Assembly: GCA_008508345.1 (NCBI GenBank)
Contig: QNGE01001012.1
Span: forward strand, 1-64,000
DNA from: Paragonimus westermani
Lineage: Eukaryota > Platyhelminthes > Trematoda > Plagiorchiida > Troglotrematidae
Length of the DNA: 64,000 bases
Direction: 5' to 3'
Shown here piece by piece: positions 21,770 to 31,695 of the stretch. Position numbers and translations under genes: made by a program. Position 1 is the first letter of the stretch. Every line of letters starts with the position of its first letter. Under the pieces are notes generated by a model, which saw only the letters and a program-made list of their open reading frames with translations, was not told where the DNA came from and did not search any database.

Positions 21770-24700
21770 TTTACCATTTCCCTTGTGTGTGTCGACTGCT
21801 GAAGTACGTCAGGCAGTCAGTGTCCTCGCTGTCAGATGTCACGGCCTGGTGAAGTAATTGTAGCTGTTTCACCATAACTTCCGTGTATGAATCAAGAAAT
21901 GAAGTACGCCAAGTTACCCTTGCCAGTTGTGAACAGCCGATTCACTTCAAGCGAAGATAACTGATCAGACAGCATTTGATATCACAAGACCCTTCGTCTG
22001 TACAGTTTATTATATTGTTCCCAACCGCCTCAAGTGTTTTCCGTCAGTAAACTACGATTCACTGATGATAGCCATAGAATTGTTGTTGATGAACTGGACG
22101 ATGGCGAACATCTAAAAACCAAGATGTGTATTAACTTATTTTATTGAGATTGTGTAACAAAGAGACAAATACAAGATCATTGTGATAAGAGAATGCAATA
22201 CACTTACATTGAGCATGCTCATGTAATTCACTGTAAGCTAGTGGTTGCAAGAGGAAAACGCGGTGTATGTAAAATTGATTGAAGGGAATGAAATGGTCAA
22301 AAAAGGGATATATGTATAAATTTATAATAAGACACATTGGTGCCGCAGACATTCACAGTGCTGCTGGGCTGGCCATCAATAACGGCTGTATTCTCCTGCG
22401 GTCTACAACTGCGCTCACTATCACGGATTAAACAGGAGCCCTCATCGTTCTTTGTGGCGCGTGATGGCTCGCTATACCAGTGTCATCCTTAGGTACCTTT
22501 CGACTGGTGAGATCCAGAATAAGCTGCTCTTTTAATTGCTCATAGTATTGATCGGATGGCCCCGCAGGTCAATGGATGAGTGTTTAAAGCCGCCTTAGGA
22601 ATGACTCGAAAGAATAAAATGAAAAACTTTCTGGGCAGCTTAATCCAACAGCGTCGTCGGTCAGATATATCAGACAAGGGGTATTATACGCAACTCCATA
22701 GAGCACATAAATGTCTGAAAAGCACTGTACAAGGGAACATAATATGTACATCACAACTGATAAATCTCGCGTGTGTACATTTCGATAGGTAAAAAATCAC
22801 GTAGAACTGCAGGGCCTGTACACAGAAGGAACTGTTTGCAATTAGTTGCCTTCAACCGTCCAACTTCGTGCATTCCCCATGCAATTACTGAGACTTGCAG
22901 GGCAAAACAGTGCAAATTTTCACTGTTGTGGGAAAAAATGTTTACCTATTTTTGACTCAAATGAGTGTATAAGTTATGGAAGCCTACGGCCCAAATTGTT
23001 AACAGTTTTTTTATTACACCTAAGTAAACCATGTGCATGTAATTTTAAAAGCGTTTTCACCATGCTGGTTGGGAGCCTCTCAGACGGAAAATTACCAACA
23101 TGGTGATCCCCATTAGTTCTACATCTATAACTGTGCGTAAGGGGCACTTCAACAACGTCGCATTCTACAACTCTTTTAAACACACCGATCACGATCGAAA
23201 TAGTACGCATGTCTTTTCTCTTGCTTGGCAGGTGACCGTGCTGGTGAATCCCAGGCAACGCGTGGAATGAAAGTGATAATTATTTTTACATCTCCGGCAT
23301 ATCAACTCAATTTTTAAGGCAACCCTTCAGTTCAGCTATACGATTATTCAAAAAGTACTCCACACTGCTTGGCTACCGAGGACCGCAAAACATATCAGCC
23401 ACAAAGAAGACACGTGTAGGAATCTCTGACACCAATCCTAGAACTGGCCGCATTGGGGTCTTGGGGGACCTGAGCAGCTTGAGGCCATCTACTTTCTTGC
23501 ATGATGAACAGTGTCCAGGGCGTCGCCAACTATAACAATAAATTTTCTCAAACCCATGTGTATGCAAACACCGCCACCACAAAACCTTTTAGCACAATCG
23601 CGGAATGTGTTTTGTAGTGTTCCGGGGCCTTCGGAGACTTTTTGCACGCCTCTGAAAAATACCTTCAAAATGGCGCGTCTAATCACGATAGTTAGGGGTT
23701 ACTTTACAGACAACTCTCGCGAGCCCTGCTTCAAACATTCTTCTAGAATGGCCTATAAATCAACTAAGAATGTGCGTGTTACCTTAGTTGAATGTGACGA
23801 ACGGTACCAGTGGGCACAACGACATGTATGCAGCACATCACTAGACTCAGCGCCATGTGACTGTACTTCTTGCCCAACCTCTGGCGTGTTTTTCCAATAC
23901 TATACATTTGTTGTACTTTAATAAATACAGACAACCTAATATTAATACACATTCAGTGTCTGTTTGTATGTATGCCAAAGATAATCCTTCTATTGGTCAG
24001 GGTGACATTATGAACGTTTCATTTCTCACAGACTGGAACCGATCAGCTATTTACAGTCGGCTTGTAAACTAGTAAGGGTCCACTACGTCACCAGACTTGG
24101 CTGAGGAAGAATACTGAAAGCTGTTGACCTTAGTGACCACGAGAGAGGAGGTTGGTTGGTTCTTGTCAACTACAAGAACACACGAACGACCTGTTGTAAT
24201 TAATCTGGTTTTACCCACAAATGGTGCGGCAGATTTGAAAAGGTAATCGATTGCACAGAATTTAGGGTTCGATTGTATTAAAGCCAACTACAGGAGCAGT
24301 ACGTCCAAGTACGACAGGCGCTCTGTCAAACTAACCAAGAAGTCACACCGGAAGCTCAGAAGTTTCATCCAACCCTCTATACGGTGTCAAATCCACCAAA
24401 GTATCTAGGATATTTACTGTCCAAGCTGGTTCGAATCCAGACGAAGACCAGAGCTTCCCCGATTAGGTCTCAATCGCATGAACAACTTGCAATCAGTTTG
24501 AACTGAGGCGGTTTCTTGAGTGGTTAAGGTTCGACCAATAAATGTTCGCGCACAAGCTGCTACAGACGAAATTGTGTTCAGACTGACGCCAAACTATCAT
24601 GGACCACGATTAGCTGCTGTTGAATGCGTATCTGTTTCAAAAAACCGAGTTACTAGGTGCAACAAACTGGCCAATCAAAAAGTGAGGACGCCTGTCCCTT

Positions 24701-25440
24701 AACAGCGGTCATGAATACTGTTGTTCCACTGAAACATGGTGCTGTTTTTCCCCAATGAATTGAGATTGTTTAATGCACTCAGATTCCTGCTGCTATGATT
24801 TTCCTCGATTGAGTAACTTATTACGCAACACACCTCTGACAGTCCAAATGTTAACCAGAGAACATCAATGTTCGACGCTGCTACTGTAGCGTTTTGTACA
24901 GCATTTTGTACTTTATAATTTCTCTTGTTCACTCTTCTCGCCTTTATCTAACTAACTTGTACAGTCCATGTTTAACTCGAGTGAATCGATTGATTTGATA
25001 ATCAATAATTCAAAATCTACTTCCAAAGTCGTGAGCTGTGCGTATTCTCTGCGTTCTGTGTCGCTCGCGTACAGGTTTCGGGAAGGTTAAATACTAACGG
25101 AACCAGCCATCTGTTTCCGGCGGAAATATCTTAAGAGTAACATCGCGGTTCTTTTCCGTCGAATATTTCATTCCGTGTAGTGGATTTCTAAACTAACACA
25201 CCTTCACGAACTACTGTGAGTCATTTCACCTCGGTTTTTACCACATTTTGACTCCGCGTTCATGCTCGAGTAATTTGACAGTGTTTAGGTCCACTACACT
25301 ACATTGGCAGGTTCAATCGTTTTGTGGTGAAGAGATCATGCAGGGGCTTTTAATACCCGGAATTATTCGTTTGATTCCGTAAAATACAGTGTGACGTGTG
25401 TGACCGAGTCCTGTTGTGAATATTCACAACTTCCGACATG
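21770..25440. other. Unassigned AT-rich DNA
   Basis: No transposon protein was recognised. A 136-codon plus-strand frame at 23511-23921 and minus-strand frames at 22974-23258 and 23373-23686 are unassigned. An isolated B-box-like GGTTCGAATCC at about 24429-24439, followed by AGACGAAG, resembles the SINE at 25441-25540 but lacks a clear A box. Confidence 0.3.
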
Positions 25441-25540
25441 AATTAGTAACTCACCTGACACAGCACTTGTCGCGTTTGGACATGCTGCTTCTGTAGCTGG
25501 TCGAAATCCAGTTGAAGCTCAGAATTTTCACAACTGGTTC
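25441..25540 (+). repeat. tRNA-derived SINE copy
   Basis: This block aligns with the minus-strand SINE at 55685-55777. Shared parts are AGCACTTG, ACATGCTG, CTGTAGCTGG/CTGTCGCTGG, the B-box region (GGTCGAAATCC here, GGTTCGAATCC there), CCAGT(C/T)GAAG and TTTTCACA. The A box is degenerate. Such elements are transcribed by RNA polymerase III and copied by a partner LINE. Confidence 0.6.
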
Positions 25541-28500
25541 TCTTTTAAAGTTAAAATGATAGTCCCACCATTTTTTCATTGAAACATGAAGTCGCGATGA
25601 TTGGGTTTTTAGAAAACAATTTTCTTTGGCTAATGCATTTTTTCATACACTGAAAGCAGTTGGCATATCCTGCTGGCCCACATGTCAGCAGGCATGTTTT
25701 GATACTCTGGTGACCGAAGGGATCAACTATTTACTATATTGTTTGGCATCCCACTCTGGGGCTGTGGTGTCTGCCTACTAATTTACGTGTTAATAACAGA
25801 CTATCGATCGGTTTCATCATATGAGAAAAAAAGACGAACAAGGTAGAGAAAGTGAATAATATGAAGCATTCTTTTCCTTTCAGGAATTTAAGTAGAGAAA
25901 ACAGCAGCCTGACATTACACGACTTATGTATGCCGACCAGTTCAATGTCTTCTGGTTAGTTCTATCACGAGAACATACAATACGACCGTCCCAGAGATTC
26001 TGTTGGAAACATTCCGCATTCCAACGCACTTCACAGAAAGAAAAAGCCTTCATATTCTAATGGCGCAACACGAATGCGATCTTACAACGGCATTTCGCGT
26101 TACCTAGTCAAGCAAACGAGCACTGTGTTACGCTGAAGCTGTTGCTTTCCGAAATTTCAAACCCATGTGGTGTGTTCAGAAACCACTGTTAATGTGGTTG
26201 TTGCTACCCTGGTAGTGACAGTGATTTTGAATTCTGACAGCTGACTTTCTCTGGTGTCTTGTTCGGCTTCTCATGATATACGAATGGTCTGTAGTATGCA
26301 TTTATAAAGATGCACGGATATTTAAATCATATGCCATGCGGATTACCGCGATCCTGCTACCTAGTAGACAGGAGCACTGACTATCATTCTGGAACTTGCC
26401 CACTGCTAGCACACACGAGGATGATATGTCTAGTAAGGTCGAACCCACTCCTCACTATTTTGCTAGTTGATGTCTTGTGAAATGATAGATCTAATTGTAT
26501 GCTGCTCTACAAGAAGGAAACAAAATATCAAACTTTTGAAACGCACGTCCAAAGTGCCTCCGGGGACATGTTTCAAATTCGGTACATGAACACTGCACTC
26601 TGCGCTACATTAGTGGAAATACTATGGTTGTTTTCAACCGGAATTTGCATGGCAATCCCATGAACAACACCGCACAATTGCTCACTGGTTTGTATTTGAG
26701 CCGCCTGGTGAAAGTTTTCATAATGGTGCACTAACCTTACACAATCAAGATATTCTGAAAAAACCTTTTCCTTTTTTGACCATTGATTTGGGTATTTATG
26801 AATGAAACATTTTTTGTTTACAGGCTCGCTAATTCTTTTACTTGCAGCAACCCTGATAACCAACAGCTAGCATACCTATGCACGTAATATAAGAAGATTT
26901 GTTGTTGAAGGACGTGTGCTGTAGTGGTCAGGGGGGCATACTCCGACGGCAGTGTATGTGGGCACAACCAAGCGCCGTTTCGTACATGCTACTTGCGTTG
27001 ACATGAACGCATTGGTATTTTTTAATAGTAACTGCAACTGGTTAATCCGAGTGGAGTTGCCGCCAACCGTGGTGTACACACATGTTTACATTGTTGTTCT
27101 ACTTATGAAATAACGTTCGAGATTTGGCTTAACTTTTTTTTGTTTTGCGAGAAAGCGATTAGTCAAGAAATGCTGCTCACAAAGGCCCTACAGTGTAAGG
27201 CAAGACCATAAAGTCAGTTGACGGCTTCTGTTCAAACTGATATAATTATACGTGTCAAGGAATAACTCAGTTTGAGTTATCATTTTCCTTATTTTTCTCA
27301 GAATTTGGAAATGCGCCGGCCTTAAGAGAATTTCGATTTTTCTGGGAACTATGGTTGCTGGATCCGTATTTTGCTACCGGGACCTTAATACAAACAACAT
27401 GATGTGAGGCTGCTGAATCCAATGATTCACCGAACTCTATCTATAGCTGCTGGTAACCTTACGGCATATTTTATTAGCTGACGCAGAGAATTCAGCTTTA
27501 CACCTTATATCCCTTGGATCACGCAGGAGAAACTGTATGAAGTATTTTGTTAAGAACGCAAAAACAATCAGTCTTGAGGCTTTGTACAGCAGCCGCTAAT
27601 AGACGATGTTTAGAATAGTGCACTGTGCTGGCTGTGGAACAGAACGAGAAGTTTGCGTGAGCAAACGGTTATTACTAACACAGAATACGTTAAACTAATG
27701 CTACACAGCTGACTAACGTCTAGATTAACACTCTTTCATTCAGCAACATAAGAAACTGGATAGGGGAACGATGTCATTGACAACGGACTGCCGTAGTAAG
27801 AATCCAATAGCTCTCACTGCGCTCACTTACACGCGTCTATCACGCTAATCACTTTGGGTAGTATAACAGAATATGCGAATAAACCGTGAGTCGCCTACAT
27901 CGTAATCTTAATCACCTGATTATAAAGAACTGGTGCTAAATATGAGAGATCATCTAATTAAATAAGTGAAAATAATTAGACAGGTATACCCTAGTGCGTG
28001 TGAGTTCTCGTTCATGTTTTGTGTGGGTAGTCAGGTTGGTTTGTTGAAATTTCTATCCATACGTTTTATATTTTAGTTTTAAACCTTTCAAAATCAAAGA
28101 ATGGCGCCATGTCAATGTTACGGTCACTTGCGAAAAAAATAGTCCACTGAAGTGTTAGCCGAGCTGTGCTTACAAAGTAGAAGGATATTTTCTGTTTCTT
28201 AGTCAAATCTTCAGCTCGTTAAAGCCAGTTTGCTCCGGCAGCAGAGTCCGACTGGCTTGACATCAATGTTGGAGGAATTTACTAGTCATGTATATAAATC
28301 AATCACAGTGTTTGGAAATACCAGCCTCAGTTTTCATGGCTATGTAATACTGAGGCATCTTCAAGGAATTAGTTCTTCGGTCGATTGAAAGAAACACGCA
28401 CCTCTTAATAAGGCAACATGAAAATATGAAGGCTATTTCTATTTCCACGTGTTCTCCGAGTACAATACAAAATGAACCATTGCGTTACAAGTTAATAGAT

Positions 28501-29908
28501 GGAATCGGATGCAGTTCACAACAGTGCGCTTTCATATTTGCAACAGTGTGCAAGTTTGTGTCAGTCCATAATGACCCCCCTGAAATTGCACTGTCGTGAA
28601 CTTAAAAAGTTTCTGCGAAATAGAGTGGTTTGTTTAGATGAGGTGTTTCAGTTACACAGTACGACAATGGTCTAAAGCTGCAGTCATTTCCCGCAGCCCT
28701 TTTTCACATTCACTTGCTTTTAAAAACAAAACGTTCTGAAGCGACTGATGACTATAATATAAGTAGTTCTTGAAGAAGTTAGTTATGTAATACGCGTACT
28801 TCAAAGGTGATCGGTAAGCAACTTATACAAGTTACACAAGTTAAAACCGGAATAAACAGCTGTTGTCTCATTACACTAAATATTGAGTAGCCCAGCAAAT
28901 TGGAGTAACCCTATAATGCTAATCTCGTTAATAACCCTAGACAAGTCTGTTAACGACCAAAACTAGTTTTTATTTTTTTTAAAATCCATCGAACTGGATT
29001 CACTGGTGAGTCTACAGTAGAGTGATAGAGCTCTCGTAGAAACTGAGCCCAGCAAGAAGTTGCAGGAAACAGAAAAATGGGTACACGCAAACAAATGGTT
29101 TATGTAGATCTAAAAAATAACCTTTGAGGTGACCCACCAATCTAAACATTACGCACGAATAAGTGTGGCTGACACGGAGTATGATAACCCAGTCATGTCC
29201 AATGCAACCTCAGTGACGCAGTTGCCAAGCTAGCCGTCTTATTCAATTGTGCCCACAGTACTGCACCAGACCGCAGCATGGAAAGGCTTCATTGACGAGA
29301 ACTGAACAGAGCGAAACCCGAGTCCGATACTTTCTTCCGAAATAGATCAACTGAAAATGTCCTTGGGAATGCGGCAGCTGTGATCAACTGTCAGTGTTGG
29401 TAAAATATATATGAGTGAATTTGTTAGGAAATAAACTACCGATCTGTGGCGAGTATTACGGTTCGGACAAGTTGCACGTGGATACATTTGTCCGGCTTTT
29501 TGGTGAAATAGTCCTCCGCGATACCTGCAGAGGTACCATTTACAAAGTATATCGTGCTAATGGATACTAGGATTAAATGGATCACACCATCTTCTGGTTT
29601 CGTGAACGACAGACACGGATTTGGTAGATCGAACGGAAGTGGCCTGTGGGTCAGACTGAATTGTTGGACCACATGAAGTAAAAGACAAGTAAGACTGCAG
29701 ACGACGTGTTGTCCATACCGGACGGTAATCTTGAATGCGTTCAGATGACCGATGTGCCTTGCAGTCCAGGCAGCTCATTCCACAAGAACATGATGGCACA
29801 CAGTCAGTGTAGAAGCGTAATTTGAAAAAAAGTGGTTTCTTAAAATGCCAAACCCTGTCTGTTGCTTACATTTTCATGTTCACTGTATCCCTCGAAATGC
29901 TATTAAAC
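25541..29908. other. Unassigned AT-rich DNA
   Basis: Apart from short frames (for example 26573-26863, 29436-29672 and 29557-29799, all minus) nothing recognisable was seen on either strand. Confidence 0.3.
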
Positions 29909-30295
29909 CTAGACAGTATACCGTTTGTCCAGTGTTGTGCATTTCAACGTACTTCCATGAACAAACTGTTCAGAATGGCCGTTTCCAATCAGTACGTTAG
30001 GTAGCAAATATCTCATCTCCTTTAAAACGAAACTAGACCATATTTCCCTAGTTGTGTTTATGTGGCCGAGAAAATTTATTATTCTTTTTAATGGTACGAT
30101 ACCGTAACATTTCATATATTGCTCTAAGTTATCATACGGCACGCTTTTTGTCGCATCGCTCCACCCGATTCGCACAAGATGTCTAGATCCCATAACTTCG
30201 GGTGGTTCAGGTTCCAGTTCTATAGACTGAACCTCGTAGTTTCGATTTATTCCTGTGGCTCGCCAGAAGTCTGATGGGCCTCCAAGAGGCAACAA
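29909..30295 (-). CDS. Unrecognised 128-codon open frame with a chromodomain-like stretch
   Basis: The frame reads NYEVQSIELEPEPPEVM followed by HLVRIGWSDATKSVPYDNL. The pattern Y-E-V, then LV(R/K), GW-x-D-x-T and NL recalls a chromodomain, but the first tryptophan of the usual LVKWKGW block and the later WEP tryptophan are missing, so the methyl-lysine cage would be incomplete. A SPRY-domain reading (HL-x-RIGWS) is equally possible. Neither is secure, and a chance frame is likely. No splice sites could be fixed and no neighbouring exon was found. A CTTTTGAGTGTC motif lies just outside it at 30309-30320. Confidence 0.2.
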   Translation of the reverse strand: MLPLGGPSDFWRATGINRNYEVQSIELEPEPPEVMGSRHLVRIGWSDATKSVPYDNLEQYMKCYGIVPLKRIINFLGHINTTREIWSSFVLKEMRYLLPNVLIGNGHSEQFVHGSTLKCTTLDKRYTV

Positions 30296-31240
30296 CGTCC
30301 ACTACACACTTTTGAGTGTCCCTCGGCGGTAACTTTTTAAGATGCACCATTTACTGTGTTTAGCAGCCTAACAGAAGCCGCAATTAATTCTAATGAGACA
30401 TAAGTAAAACAAGTCGCAAAAGTAAGTGACAACTACCTCCATCGCTGTTTATTATAACTGCAGTGAATAAACAAGGTAGTATTCCGCAGCAGTTGTGGTT
30501 TCCTTCTGTGAGTATGCATATTTAGTGTTGTGTCAGTCCTCGTGAAATTCCTTATAGTCTTTTAACTGCAATGAGTTCGGTTGATCTGGACTCAAGTTCA
30601 CCTGAGAAGTCTGCGGAATTAGTAACGCCCAAGCAAGAAGAAGACAGCAGCAGCAAGAAAATCAGCCCGCGCGTATAAAATATCTGCAGCGGAATCGGGC
30701 ATCATTGTGTCGAGGATAACAGCGCCGGTTCATTGCACCAGTAAGTGTGTCGGAGATTGGATCTGAATTTTCCGTCGACTGGCAAAACATGACTGGAGAG
30801 AACATACATCGGTTTCTAACAATTAGGCTGTCTCATTGTTCAAATCGTGAGACTTGATCAGTTACATATATGTCACGGCCGTAAATGAGAGCATCTAAAT
30901 ACGACAACCAAGCAGTATATTTTATAAATCCGCTGATTCAGGGAAACCAATCAACTTGTAATAACTGAACCCTAATAGAAACAACAGTTACTTGGCGCAC
31001 CATCTGATAATGACACAAGTGCTCCTTTTTGAAGTTTCTTGTAAACGGTGAATTTCGGAGAAGAGACAGAAGTATCATGCTAACAGCGCATGCACAAAAA
31101 TATTTCGGAGCTTCTACGAAAGTAATCAAAATTCTGCATTACTCACCTTCCATTTGGTTGTCAGTGGAGTGACTCACATTCTTCAGCCAATGCGACAGCC
31201 TCAACAAATACACCCCGATGAGTAGTCGACGATTTGGTTC
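30296..31240. other. Unassigned DNA
   Basis: No coding, RNA or repeat signal was recognised apart from the CTTTTGAGTGTC motif at 30309-30320. Confidence 0.3.
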
Positions 31241-31322
31241 ATTTTCTAGTTGACCATCACTCACATTTGATCGCAGTGTTCGCATTTAGATAAACTTTCC
31301 AGTCAGCCTCTTTCGAAAAGAA

Positions 31323-31367
31323 GCACTAGACTCGAGTTTCACTCTCATTAGAGCTCATCAGTAGTGC
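31323..31367 (-). ncRNA. Hammerhead ribozyme, type I, short palindromic stem III
   Basis: All conserved core bases are present on the minus strand: CTGATGA (31361-31355), GAAA (31340-31337) and the TC before the cleavage point (31330-31329). Stem I is GCACTA (31367-31362) pairing perfectly with TAGTGC (31328-31323). Stem II is GCTCT / AGAGT with loop AATG (four Watson-Crick pairs and one G-U). Stem III is only the palindrome CTCGAG, too short for a stable hairpin. Hammerheads of PLEs and related retroelements with such short stem III are known to cleave mainly as dimers. Predicted cleavage is after the C at 31329. Activity is inferred, not shown. Confidence 0.85.
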
Positions 31368-31380
31368 ATATCCTTGCCAC

Positions 31381-31445
31381 GGCCGCGATTTGAACTCCGG
31401 CCATTCCAATCATGAGGCAACCGTGTTACCCACTGCGCCATTGAC
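31381..31445 (-). promoter_or_regulatory. tRNA-like internal Pol III promoter (A and B boxes)
   Basis: The A box TGGCGCAGTGGG (31440-31429) and B box GGAGTTCAAATCG (31398-31386) are about 30 bp apart, as in tRNA genes. No acceptor stem pairing was found, so this is a tRNA-derived SINE head and not a working tRNA gene. Confidence 0.65.
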
Positions 31446-31520
31446 CTCACATTAGGCATTATCATACCTGAACGCTCAACCACTCTCGCTTGTGAGCAAT
31501 GATCAGGTTGCCCGATCGTC

Positions 31521-31579
31521 TCGAGAGGAGACACAGTAACTGTCCTGTTAACTCCATTCGATAACCTCGCGATTAGGAC
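31521..31579 (+). repeat. Dispersed repeat block (copy 1)
   Basis: This block matches 42073-42131: both contain GAGGAGACACAGTAACT, then TGTTAAC, TCGAT(A/G)ACC and a CGCGATTAGG/CACGAATAAA end. It runs straight into the degenerate right hammerhead arm. Confidence 0.55.
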
Positions 31580-31695
31580 GAGCTTTAATGAGAGAGAAAC
31601 TCGAGTCTAGTGCTTCTTTTGGAAAGAGACTAGCTGAAAATTTTACTTAAATGCAAGGGATGCGATCAAATGTGAGTGATGGTCAACTTGAAAAT
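31574..31695 (+). repeat. Inverted second arm with a degenerate hammerhead
   Basis: This arm pairs with 31241-31362 without net gaps (paired positions sum to 62936); the outer 78 bp are about 80 percent identical. It keeps GAAA (31596-31599), CTCGAG, TC and TAGTGC (31608-31613), but CTGATGA has become AGGACGA (31575-31581) and the stem I partner is lost. The ribozyme here should be dead. Confidence 0.7.

Larger units (their letters stand above)
31241..31445 (-). repeat. SINE-like unit: Pol III boxes, hammerhead ribozyme, tail
   Basis: On the minus strand the order is A box (TGGCGCAGTGGG, 31440-31429), B box (GGAGTTCAAATCG, 31398-31386), hammerhead ribozyme (31367-31323), then a 3' part ending ATGTGAGTGATGGTCAACTA near 31241. 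The same order, Pol III-like boxes upstream of a hammerhead, is known from the schistosome Sm-alpha SINE-like repeats. The part from about 31362 to 31241 is repeated in inverted orientation at 31574-31695. Confidence 0.7.

Noticed and set aside
24429..24439. Perfect B box GGTTCGAATCC suggesting a tRNA gene.
   Set aside because: No A box and no acceptor stem; at most a SINE remnant.
29436..30295. Possible SPRY exons of a ryanodine receptor or hnRNP U-like gene on the minus strand (RIGWS; PEDGVI ... FVNGTSAG).
   Set aside because: The alignments need several small gaps within 30 residues and no splice sites or intervening exon were found; a chromodomain fits one part equally well.
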